Source of the DNA: Sipunculus nudus
Taxonomy: Eukaryota; Annelida; Sipuncula; Golfingiida; Sipunculidae
NCBI GenBank assembly: GCA_026874595.1
Contig: CM049306.1
Coordinates: 19,957,019-20,021,018, forward strand
DNA length: 64,000 bases
Direction of reading: 5' to 3'
The notes under the pieces are model-generated. The model was not told the DNA's origin, searched no databases, and saw nothing but the letters and a program-made list of their open reading frames with translations. A program made the position numbers and the translations under genes. Positions 1 through 11,628 of the stretch are shown piece after piece (position 1 is the stretch's first letter; every line of letters starts with the position of its first letter).

Positions 1-3000
1 GCAGTGAATCCAACATGATCTTCATCTCAGATATGCTATTGTCTCTGCTTTCAAGGTGAGTTTTCAGCTGCTCATTTGTTTCTTTCAGACCTCGAATCTT
101 ATTTAACTGTTCTTCTTTATGGGATGTTAAGGCACTTATCTTCTCTTCTAAATCTTGGACCTGAGTCTCGAGGACCGTCACATATTCAGTTTTCTCTTGA
201 GACACTTTCATAGCCTCATTTACTGCATCCTTCAGTGATGCAATCTCATTCTGCAAATGTTGATTGCTGGAATCTGATGATTCCTTCTGTTCCTTCAAGT
301 CCTGAAGCTCTTGTTCTAATGATGATATCAAATCCATCTGTTCCATGATCTGCTCTTCATGTTCTTTCTCAAGGTCACGTAACTTGGACTCAAGTGTTTT
401 TATATTTTCTTTATTTTCTAAGTTTACCTTTTCAAGATTTTGTTTAAGCTCCAGTTCCTCCATATACTTTTCTGACTTTTCATCCAGCAAGAACTGGAGA
501 TCTTCCATTTCTGAGACTTTAACATGTAAATCATCATCGAGCTTAGCTTTGGCCTCAGTAAGTTCAGTTATAGCCTGCTGGAATTTTGTAATAGTTGATG
601 CTGCTGATGCTGACCTTTCATCACCGTTTGATTTCATCTGAACCAACTCCTCTGTCAGACTGCTATTCTTTTCCTTGATCTCCTTTATTTTAGATGAGAG
701 TTCATCCCGCTCTGCACTGAGAGATTCTATATCTCCTTGTGAACCATCTGCTTTGATTTTAAGTGATTCAATTTCCTGCTGCAGAGATGATTTGGTGGCT
801 TCAAGACTTTCATAGTTTTCTTGCATTCCACTGATTACATCCTGCTTTTCCTTGAGCATGTCATCTTTTTCTGCTACATCCTTCTTAAGAAGAGCAATCT
901 GTTCTTTAAGGTTTTCCTTTTCCATATTAAAATTCTCCAAATCTGCTTTACATGTGGTCAATGCTTCTGCTTTTTCCTCCAATTTTGTGAGTGTATCTTC
1001 ATATTCAGTTGATATCTGCATTTTCAAATCAGCCAATTCTTCCACTTTCTTTTGTTCAGTGTGATATTCAGATGTGAGATATTCATTTTTAGCATCAGCT
1101 TCAGCAAGTGCAGCTTTCAAATTACTCAGCTCTTCATTCTTTTGTGAAACTTGAGTCTGCAAGTCTTCTGTAAAGCACTGGGTAGCTGACATTTCATTTT
1201 GTGAACAGCTGACCTGATATTCCAGTTTGATTTTTTCTTCTTTTTCTTCGTGTAAAAATTTTTCAACCATTGCCAAATTAGCCTCAAGGTTTTCAATTCT
1301 TTGTTCTTTTTGTTTTATCTCTTCTCTAAGTGTCAACATCTCCTGCTCTTTCACCTCGAGTTCCTCAAGTTGTTGTCTCAGAGACAAAATGGTTGCTTCC
1401 TGATCAACCTGATTTTTACTTTGCTTGGCTTCCCTTTCAGCTGCTTCCTGTTTCAGCTCATCAATTTTGTTTTGTAGTTCTACTATTCTCTTATCACACT
1501 CTTGCTGTACTTTATCTGCAATGTCCTTGCCCTGATTTACTGCATCAACAACATTTACCTCCAGAGCTGCACATTTTTCACGGTATTCTAAAACTTTAGC
1601 TTCCACTGATTCCAGCTCTTTTTTCAGCTTTTCATAATCAGCTTGCTTATCTTCCAAATTTTTGGCCAAAGACAAATTACTGATTTCACTCTGATTCTTC
1701 AATTGGGTAAGTTCAGCTTGAATATTGTCTTTCTCCTGCTTAATATCATCAGCCTTTCTCCTACTCTCCTGTAAGGATTCCTCTAGTGTTGAGCACTGAT
1801 TCTGGAGGCAAGAGATCTGCTCCTGAAGCCCTTCAGTTATGTTCTGATTTTCCTCATTCTGAATTGCCAGCTGGGCTGTTTTCTCATCATGAACTGATTT
1901 TGCATTATTCATTTCATCTTTAAGATGACTATTGTTTGCTTCAAGAGTTGACACCATCTGCTCTAGCTCATTTATTTTTTGCTGCAGTGTTTCTTCATTG
2001 AATTTGCTGTGTTCTTGAACCTGGGATAGCTTTTTCTGATGAAGATCGTTGTCCTTGTTGATTTTAGTTTGCAAAGTTTTCAGAGCACTGCTGACCTCAT
2101 TCAGCTCTTCTTGCAAATGCATCATTTTACCTTCAGATGTGGATTCTAACTCATTCAACTTAGCATTCAGCCTTTCAACTTCTGCATGCTTCTGATCAAC
2201 ATCGGCAGACAGCTGGGAAACCTTTATGTCATAATCTTTTTGCATCACAATTTTGTTTTGCTCAGCTTGGAATAGACTGGTTTCTAATACAGTAATTTTT
2301 TCTTCCAATGTGAAAATCTGTTGCTCATGAGTTCCAATCAAGTGTTCTTTTTCTTTCAACACTTCAGCAGTTGTGTGTGAGCCAGTCTGAAGGGACTCTA
2401 GTTCTTGCTTTAGTTTTGTCAATTCCTTTTCATACTGAGATTTCAATACTTCCTGTTCATCAATGGAATTCTGTATGTCACTTTTGTATTTAACAATCTC
2501 ACTTTTCAAAGACTCTGTCTGATGTGTAAGCTCCAATTCTTTTTGTTCATTCTTTTCTTTTTCAGCTCGAATTGTCTCCTTAAAGTCAAGTATGCTCTTG
2601 CTTTTTTCATCACACTCACAAGACCATTTCTCAATCTCCCCCTTAAGTTCTCTGACCTGATTTTCTAGATCCTTCTTTTCTGCCTCTAACTTTTCTTGCA
2701 CATGTACTATATCACTGTATTTTGACTGTAATTCTTTACAGTTTTGCTCATTGCCTTGGGAAGCTAATCTGCTATGCTCCTTGAACTCTGTATATTCATT
2801 TTTAACCACTTCTAATTCATCTTGCAGTTTTGAAATTTCATTATCTCTCATGTCTGATGCTTCTTTCAAATTGTTTATAACTGTGTCAGATTCCACCAAC
2901 TTGCCTTTAAGGGTTTCTAATTCTTCAACCATTGCAGTCTTGTCACATTTGCTTTGGGCTTTCTCTTTTTCCAGAGTTTCGATTGTTGAATTCAAGTTAT

Positions 3001-5254
3001 CAATCATTTTTTGGGCAGAATTAAGCTGACACTCTGATTCTGAAAATTCTGTTTGTTTTTGTTCTGCGCATGTCTGCAACTGTTTAATCTTTTGCTCCAA
3101 ACACTCTTTCACTTCAGCAGCACTGCTCTTCTGCTTTTCAAGTTCTGTAATATAGGCCAACTTCAATTCTAATTCCTTTTCTGTGTCAGACTTTATCTGC
3201 TCTGCTTCAGTTAATAATTTTGTTACTTTGTCCATTTCTTCTCTCATGAATCTAAGTGAGTTATCTGCTTTAGATTCAATTTGCACTTTCTCTGATTTAA
3301 ATGATTCTAAACTGGAATTCAGGCTTGAATTTTCCTCCATTACTTTGTCAAATTCCTGCTGTAATGATTTCAGTTCATCCTGAAGTGTGTTTGCTTTCTG
3401 CATATACTCATTTGACACCTGTTCCATATGAATTAATTTATCTTTTTTCTCTTCAGCATCCTTGACGGCAGCATCTAACTCTTCCTGTAAATTTTCAAGC
3501 TTTAAGCCAGTTTCCTGTGTAACAGAAGCTAAATTTTCTTTCTCTTTCATTAAATCAGTTTCCATACTCACTAATTTTGCTGACAGGTTTTCAAATTCAA
3601 GAGCACTAGCCTTTGCCAGTGTGTCTTGATTTGATTTCACTTCTTCTAGTAAATTTACCTTAGACGCTAATTCGTTATTGAGAATCTGGAGAGACTGAAC
3701 AGCCTGATCAAGTTTTTCAACCTGGGCAGCTGATCTTTCTGCTGCCTCCTCCATCTGTTGTTTCTGAGCAATGTGATCTGTTTTTTCATTCATTATAGAC
3801 TGCATTTCCTCACTCAGCTGGTCAATTTTTGTTTGTGCTGACAGAACTGCAGCCTTAGAATCATTTAACTCTGTCTGTAACTGTTGGTTAGTCTTGTCTA
3901 ACTTGGATTTTTGTTCTTTCAAACACTCATTTTCCTGACTAACAGTTTCATGCAGCTTCTCTAAGGCTGACAGACTGCCAAGCTTAGATTCCAAATTAAC
4001 TTCACAGTCATGTTTCTCCTGTTCAAGCATGGCTACTTTCTGGTTTAACAAGTCTCTTTCTTTGTTGAGATTTTTCAGTAAATTGTTCATCTTCGTTTTA
4101 CAGTCCTCTTGCTGGACCTTTTGTTCATCAAGCTCAGTCTCTAACTGATTACACTTTTTCAAAGTATCACTGGTCTCCTTCTTTGCTGATTCCAATTCTG
4201 TTTGGATAGTTTTAAGTGTTTCATCCTTTTCCTTTGAAGCCTGTTCAAGCTGGGAAAGTTTAGTAGCACTGGCATTAACTTCCTGCAGAGCAGCATCCAA
4301 ATCTTCCTGAAGATTCTCCAGCTGGAATCCAAGTTCTTGTGTTGCTTTTACCTTTGCTTCCTTTTCTAAATCCATGGCTGCCTCGATATCTGCCACTTTA
4401 GCTCTAAGATTTTCAGATTCAACTGTTATCTCTTCAGCCTTGGACATCAGACTTATCTTCTCTGATTCAGCAACTGACAGTTTCTCCTGAAGCTCTGATA
4501 TTCTTGTCTGTAACTCTTGGATTTCGCCTGCTTGTTTAGTGATGGTAATATTCAGGATTTTGCTGGCATCCTCCAACTGTTGCTTCTGCATCATCATTTC
4601 TGATTGTTCTTCCTTATATACTTTGAGGGCTGAAGCCTGCTCCTCAAGCTGTGCACAAGCTTGATCCAACTCTATTTTAGATTTCTCCCTTTCTTCAGAC
4701 ATCTTCTTCACTTGTTCATTATGCACTGCTACACATTCTTCATACTTTGATTCATTTTCTCTAAGTTTCTCAGTAGCATATGCCAGCTCTTTCTTCAAGT
4801 GAGTAAGTGATTCAGCAAGATCATGTACTTCTGTCTTGACAGTCGATAACTCTGTTTCTAGTTGGTCAACCTGAACTTTCCTGCAAGCCAAGGATTCAGT
4901 CAGCTGTGCATTGTCTGATACACTCCTTTCAAATTGGACTTTGACTTCTGCCAGTTCTTCCTCAAGCCTTTTACACTTTCCAGATACTTCCTCTTCAGTT
5001 TCTTTCAATTCCGCCATTTCATTGTCAAGTTTATTATATTGAGCTTGCCACTCTTGAAGCTGCTGTTCTTGCAGTTGTGATTTGGCAGTCAAAGCTTCTA
5101 ATTTTGCTGTCTTGCTTTCAAGTTTGTCATGTGTCTCTGTACAATCTGCTGACAATGATGAAAGTTCATTTTTCAGAGATTCCACTTCACCTAAGAGTGA
5201 ACTGATCTTTTTCTCTGCTTGCTGGCTTGCATTGGAGGACTTCTCCAATTCATC
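1..5254 (-). CDS. CENPF: CENPF coding exon 9, partial (residues 1187 to about 2937, runs off the left edge)
   Basis: A giant exon that enters through acceptor TTTATACAG, begins DELEKSSNASQQAEKKISSL, and appears open to base 1, at least 1,751 codons. The product is continuous Glu/Lys/Gln/Leu-rich coiled coil. Vertebrate CENPF likewise has very large exons coding its central rod. Two related blocks are spaced 822 bases (274 residues) apart: one with QKQQLEDA and LENLQEDLDAALQE (about 4,230-4,600) and one with QKQQMEEA and LENLQEELDAAVKD (about 3,400-3,780). The C-terminal Rb-binding and kinetochore-targeting regions and the farnesylation signal known in vertebrates are not in this window, so completeness cannot be judged. 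Confidence 0.88.
3400..4612 (-). repeat. Dispersed in-frame repeat blocks in CENPF exon 9, offset 822 bp
   Basis: Two landmarks, QKQQ(L/M)E(D/E)A at 4,577 and 3,755 and LENLQE(D/E)LDAA at 4,290 and 3,468, are both exactly 822 bases apart. The sequence between them also aligns (ESENLRAKVADIEA against EFENLSAKLVSMET). The intervening part of the 274-residue unit is too diverged to align by eye. Confidence 0.75.
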
Positions 5255-5479
5255 CTGTATAAATAAAATATGACCATAGTATACTGAACAGAAATACATT
5301 GAGATCAAATAAGAATATACTGCATATAAAACAGACCAGTACTATTAAATAGGGCAGATCTTGTTAGCACTGTGGAAATAAAACTAGGGACCATAGGGTC
5401 TCGATGCTCAGCACAGGTTTGAGTATTTTTCAAAATATGGGTCCTGTGATCAGTTTGAAGCCAACCTGTCTACATAAAC

Positions 5480-5980
5480 TTGAGTTTTCATCCATTAACT
5501 AATTTGTCAATGGATGGGCCCTGTGACCTTGACCTTTGACCTAGTGACCCCAAAATCACAAGGAACCTTCCCCTACTGGAAGATGCCCCACATGTAAGCT
5601 GGAAGGTTTGGGAGGAAAAGTTTGGCTTAAAATGCGTCCACAATCTTTGTAAAGTAGGTCCTGTGACCTTGACCTTTGACCTCAAAATTCAAGCCAAGTT
5701 TGAAACCAATATGTCAATCAAAACTGGAGTTATCATCTGGAATCAAATATGTGGATATATGGCCCCTGTGACCTTGACCTTGTGACCCCTAAATCAACCA
5801 GGTTCTTCCCCTATTGGCAGGTCAGCTATATGTGCAAGATGGAAGGTTTGGGATGAAAAGTTTGGCTTAAAATGCATCCAAAATCTTCTAAATATGTGGG
5901 TCCTGTGACCTTTCACTTCATGACCCCTAAATCAATAGAGTTCTTGCGTTAGAGGTGGGCCATATATAGGTCAAGTTTGA
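5480..5980. repeat. Two-copy about 242-bp tandem repeat with TGACCTTGACCTTTGACCT cores
   Basis: Matching landmarks (GGAAGGTTTGGGA at 5,601 and 5,841; CTGTGACC at 5,521/5,766 and 5,661/5,903) show a unit of 240-245 bases present twice. Each unit contains two CTGTGACCTTGACC-type motifs. Perfect TGACCTTTGACCT occurs at 5,530-5,542 and 5,670-5,682. A tail of ACAGACATACATACATAC and ACAGACAGAAAGAC-like simple sequence follows, as at the end of many invertebrate dispersed repeats. Confidence 0.75.
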
Positions 5981-6148
5981 AATCCATGTCATTCCAAACT
6001 GCAGTTATCATCAGGAAACAAATACAGACATACATACATACATGTACATACATTATATACAGACAGAAAGACAAACAGACTAAAAGACAGAGTGATTTAT
6101 AAAGGGCATCTTCTTATTCAAGGGGGGCTCTGACCAACAACATAAGAT

Positions 6149-6465
6149 TTCAGGACACATATGAAACCACAGTTGCAAATCTGATAGTATCAAAACAATT
6201 TGGCAGTCTCAAAATAAAGGAAAAATGCATAAAAAATAGAAAAAATACAGGTGGCGCCATCAGTCTTCAGCAAACTGAAGAAACCAATCATAATCAATAA
6301 ATCACACTGGGCTTCAGGACAGTGGATGATACCACAGCTGAGAGACTGACACAATTGCTTTCATTTGACAGTCTCAAAAACAAAACAAAAAATTGTAAAA
6401 ATTAGAAAAAAAACAGGTGGTGCCACCAGTTTTTAAGAACTGACAAAACTAATCATGGTCAATAT
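6149..6465. repeat. Tandem duplication, period about 166 bp
   Basis: CAGGACA...ACCACAG, CAGTCTCAAAA and ACAGGTGG(C/T)GCCA(T/C)CAGT each occur twice in the same order. The last occurs at 6,247 and 6,413. The copies differ by small indels. Confidence 0.75.
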
Positions 6466-6539
6466 TCAAGGCAAGATTCATGGCAATCCATGCATTAATT
6501 ATCAAGATAGTGGAGGTTTTGTATCAAATTTTTAATTAT

Positions 6540-6765
6540 TCTGGGGGGTACTTACAATTTACAAGCCCCACAGCTCAGAGGATATAGGTCACAACAAAGT
6601 AATTTCTGGTTTCAAAGGACATTTTTTATTGACCTCCCTGGATGTACACTTAGAAGTTTCTAGGTCCAGCCATTACTATTTGTGCCCTATTCAGGGATGA
6701 CCAGATGGCCGACATACAAAGTGCCATACCTACACCTCAGTTGACAGCTGAGCTAAAAATATCCA
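6540..6765. mobile_element. Dispersed mollusc-type repeat ending AGCTGAGCTAAAA
   Basis: It carries the sequence order TAGGTCCAG...GTGCCCT...GAC.GAC...AGCTGAGCTAAAA, which is also seen, better preserved, at 44,400-44,790. The family is non-coding here and its class cannot be decided by eye. Confidence 0.5.
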
Positions 6766-9739
6766 GTATATGGATTATTGATAAATAATGTGGATGATGT
6801 GATATGCTGTGGAGTGTAAGCATACCATATTTTTGGTTTGGTCATTAAGACACCACTTAAATTCCGATAAACGTAGCCCCTATGATGAAATTAGTCTCTA
6901 GTGATCATGTGGCAGTCACTATGTATGACTACACCATATATGCACCTTTCTCATCAATATGATAGAATTGCCTTTAAACAATATATTAACCCAATGATTT
7001 AAATAAGTATAAAATTACTAGTGTAGTATGACCTTACAAATAACACTAGATTGGGTTTGCTTTTGTAGTCACAAAAACCAAATGTCTCCTCTCCACCATC
7101 CCCTAATTTGAGGAAAATATGCTCTGCTTCAAAAGTTATGGTATTTACAGAAAACATATTTTCCCATATGTTTGACCCTGAAGATCTAATAGTCAGGTAG
7201 CTTAACAGAATTATCTTTACATGCCGGATAAAAGCACCAAATTTGGTATGAAGTATCTACAGGTCGTTCCTGATCATTCTGGAGGGGGTGCCCACCCGAA
7301 AATAATAAGATTTTACATAAAATTTCACATGTTTACAACAATAAACGGAATGTTGTAAACTCAATTGACTCTAAAACTCATTTTAAATTAATCAATATAC
7401 ATTATAAGAACACCATTAAGAAATATCATGAACAGTTGTCATAGAAATGGTGACGAAAATCATGTTAAAGTATAATTGTAGGTCGCGAGAGATCAAAGGG
7501 TCATGTCATCCATTGATGTGCAATTGTATCCTGTGAGTGTGTTAAAATGCCCTCATGTTCTGAAGAAAATATTGAAAAAGTTAAAATATATATAATTTAA
7601 GTAACAATTAATATTGCATAAATATTAGAATTATAAAGATTCACACCCATATAATTGAAATATATAGGGAATATACTAATATATATACACTTTTCCAGTG
7701 AAACCAACACTTTCGAAATCTATATCTAAGTCGTATTGACGAAAAACCTAGGTGACTGAAAGAATTTAGTTAATTGTCCACACCTTTGATCATTAATAAT
7801 CAAGGCACAAATACATATCGATTATAAAATATTGTAAATGCTTTAATGAAAATGTGCCATGAAGCAATATTTGTTTACACTTATCAAAAATAATATCTAT
7901 CCGGAGAGAAAAGGGCTACAAGCTAATCCACTGACTTAGCGAGTCTTATATATGGACTTATATAATACGCTAATGAGCGGTTCTTGAACACCCGTTGGGT
8001 ATTATATCTATTTGGAATAATAACATTTCAAAGAAAAAAATAAATTGCAGTATAATTATTGATAGTAGCAATTTAGATCAAGGTTCAATACGACGGAGCT
8101 TCCATGGCATTTAGTCATCTGCTGTTGTAACTTTTATGGGTCGAGATTGTAGTTAAAATATTGGAGCTCAGCTTTTTAGATATATATATATATAATTGTT
8201 TGCATTATTGTTTGGGTGATAAAGATCATACTAGTATAGGTACGATCTGGGCAGCTAAGTGCATGATTAGTGTTTACATTGGCATTCTTCATGGATTGGA
8301 CCAATATTTTTGCACTGTGCATTAACGCATCATAGTCATGATAAATGATACAGAGGCAAGTGAGACAATTCTCAGAATTGAAACATAAAGCAGCATTTGT
8401 TTACACTTATCCTAAATAATATTTAACTGAAATGACAAATTTGGCTTGTGGCTTTGTTCAGATCTATGTACTGTGAGACTGTGGATACCTTTAGAGTACA
8501 AGTCAATGAGGACTTATGAAGATCAGCTGGGTATTTAATTCGTTTAGAATAAACATGTCTCTATAAAAAAAAAATGTCAGAATATTATCAATTAGAGTTG
8601 TTTAGACCAAGTTTTACATTCGAAATTGTTTAGGCATCGGAGGAAATGTCCGACTGAGTTAACTTTAATTGTTTATGATTATAAAATATTGAATGTGAAT
8701 AAAGTATAAAATATGAATATGCTTAAGTTGTATTATACAATATATCTATTTGGAAAAGTAGTTTCCCTACACATTTTGTTGTTCAGAGATGTTTGTTATT
8801 GATGGATTCCTTAACCTAAGAACCTTTAGGGTGAATTTCAGAGTGTTTGGAGATACAGATAACACATATATTTGATTTGGAATATAATTGGTCGATTTTG
8901 TTATTCAGACATACTTTCAAACTTGTTCTCTAGTTCAAACTAGACATCTTGATGCGATAAAATCATTTCATAAAGGTATTTGTTACATCATATGGGAAAT
9001 AGAATGGCCTATTAAATTGATTAAACTGCATGCTTGCATATAATATAGAAAAAATGAATCATGTATCTATGGTATTTATTTTTATATTCCCCAAATAAAA
9101 AAGAAAACTGGTATGAAGTTAAAATAGCTAGTTATAGGATGCAGGAATAAGAAATGTAGGTTAATATTCTACAGGACATGGTCTCTAGATGAAATAATGA
9201 ACAACAAAGTAACACCATATCAATTTAGCCACTGTAGAAAACCACTATATAAACAAGACAGTTTGTTACATAACAAAAATGCAAGATTTATTGTAAAATG
9301 TACAACAATATACCAAGAAGACTAAAAGATGGGATATATTTATTCATATGCAATTAAATCATGTAAAATTAGAACGCATAATTTCCGGCTCATAAAGAAC
9401 ATGACAGGATAAGTGTAGAATGATAATGTTGATATTTTGCTATGGCATTTAAGCGTATGATGACTATATGAAGTCTGGATCCCAAATTGAAGTCAACTTC
9501 AATGACCGCAAAGACAATTATCAATAATTCGTAATAGACAATACTCTCCAACTCGGGCAAAATATATAAGGATTTATTAAACAAAAACTATGTTAATAAT
9601 TTTTCCTCTTCACTAAAACATTTTGTGTCACATTTTCATCATGGTTAATGACCGGCATTTTGAGATCTGTCATAAACACCTGACCTTTGGTGTTAAGTTG
9701 GCTTCTTGTGCACATAAAAAAAATTAAACATATTGGACT

Positions 9740-10045
9740 GGAAGGTATTTTTCTTTGTCTTTAATTTAGTATATCATTTGCAATATTCTATCCAAATAAA
9801 GTGGATCTAAATTGATTTTCCTTTCCCTGTCCCTTCATATTTTTAGGCTAAATATTGTTATTTCGGTGAGCAAGGGCCAAATAGGTTTCGGCGCTAAAAC
9901 GAAACTAATGTGTTCTTCACCTGAGGACCTCCACTTAAATCAACCCCCTGGATGTACTCTATCCACTTTCAAAGTTTGGTGCTTTTATCCGATCTAAAAC
10001 GTTATGGTCCAAATCTGACGCCAAGCTACATGACTAAAAGCAAAT
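9740..10045 (+). repeat. Dispersed repeat, copy B of an intron family
   Basis: AGTGGATCTAA, CCTTTCCCT, TTTGGTGCTTTTATC and CCAAATCTGACGCCAAGC recur in the same order at 10,740-11,030, and a shorter copy in reverse lies around 7,100-7,310. No open frame is conserved between copies. Confidence 0.6.
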
Positions 10046-10739
10046 CTTGATTGTACACCCCTTTGCAAATGTAACTACCCAGGTTGTGTTCCATAATGTG
10101 CCAGTACAACTAATATATCGCATTGTAACCTTTTGGCTTTAATAATATTGTCCGTTTATTTGATAATGCAGTCTTAAGGATTTTATTTCTATGTAATATT
10201 TTAATTTGTATTGAATTTGGAAACATGTATAAGTGGTAATTTGCCAACATATTATTCGGAATGTGCTCGCAATCTTGTAACATTGCGGTTATGATAGTTA
10301 ATAAAATAATTCCAATAAAAATCAATTTGCTGGCCCAGAAGTTTACATTTTGAATTGGCAACGATTGACAGAGATCCGTTGCAATGAATAACAGGAACAA
10401 ACAAAAATATTCATGTAGGGTTGATTTTTATCAGAAATTTGGTTTATCAGTCATGTTTAGTTCAAACACCAGGAGTCGCTAAGGCAACTATCCGTTATCA
10501 TAAACATTAAATACTCTCCCAAAAACTGAATCAGAAACTCAACAATAGTAAACAAGAAAAATATTTGCACATTTTTTCGTTTTTACACTTAATATCTTTG
10601 TTTAATGTTTGCATGTAGCTTTCCCAGTCCCTTATTTGAGAAACTGTATTGTCACGTGACCATTCTACACTTTTTGGGCTGCAGGTGTATAATATAACAA
10701 TGTAAATGGTAATGATAGAAAGATCACTTCTTTGGCTTT

Positions 10740-11030
10740 CTTTTGGTATATAATGAACTATATTTCATTAAACTGCAGTGGATCTAAGTTTATTTTTCCT
10801 TCCCTACCCCTCTTCATTTTCATGCGATAAAATGATACTGTGATATGCAAGGCGCAGATGGTTTTCAGGCTCTAAAACTTATCTCGTAGGTACTCCATGA
10901 GGGCACCCCCTCTGAAATCATCAGTTTTGGTGTACTTTATCCATATACAAACTTTGATGCTTTTATCTGGCCTATAACGATATGGCCAAAATCTGACGCT
11001 AAGCCACCTGACTATAAGCCAAGGTAACAA
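10740..11030 (+). repeat. Dispersed repeat, copy C of the same family
   Basis: It shares CAGTGGATCTAAG, CCTTCCCTACC, TTTGATGCTTTTATC and AAAATCTGACGCTAAGCC with the copy at 9,740-10,045. About 60 bases beyond its end lies CAAGGTCAAGGTCA, a direct AGGTCA doublet. Confidence 0.6.
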
Positions 11031-11628
11031 GTTTTCCCCAACTCCTCCATGCACTTAGTTAAAAAAATTCTTATTTCACCTTCCTTGAAATTCAAGGTCA
11101 AGGTCACTAAATTTCAAACTTGTTCAAGAACTTCATTCAAACATTTTGTGTACCAGATTGAAAAAAAAAAATTGTGGTGTTTCAAAAGTTACCACTTTTA
11201 CATGAAATCGGAAAAATAATGAGTGATAATTTGACAGATATGACCCTGAAGATTCATGCCAAATTCCCTTATCAGAGAACTAGGTTGAATAAACTTGTGT
11301 ATCAAACCTGAGGATAAAAATATGGAATACTTGAAAAGTTCGGGGGCTCACAAAATTGTCTTACCGGTACTTTGATTTAACATTGAAGATAGAAGATAAA
11401 GGTAAAAAGTTTTTAATCTTGTCAGAGATATTTGTTAAAACAATTGAAATGTTATATTTCATGAAAAATATGAAGTGGTTCAAAATTTATCACATTCACA
11501 AGAAATGACATAGATTTTGATGATTATGGATGCCAACATTGACAGACCAACACTATGTCACAAACAAGGGGAGAGAAAACATAATTTACAAACATACATT
11601 TTATATTTATTATGTGATGTTACTTTAC

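Larger units (their letters stand above)
5255..11628 (-). other. CENPF intron 8 (6.4 kb), repeat-rich
   Basis: No coding exon seen. It contains the duplicated TGACCTTTGACCT repeat (5,480-5,980), a 166-bp tandem duplication (6,149-6,465), and a mollusc-type dispersed repeat ending AGCTGAGCTAAAA (6,540-6,765). Three copies of another dispersed family lie at about 7,100-7,310 (reverse), 9,740-10,045 and 10,740-11,030. The stretch 7,320-9,740 is AT-rich with nothing recognisable. Confidence 0.7.

Noticed and set aside
345..5273. Several plus-strand open frames opposite CENPF exon 9
   Set aside because: Same shadow effect of the long minus-strand coiled-coil exon.
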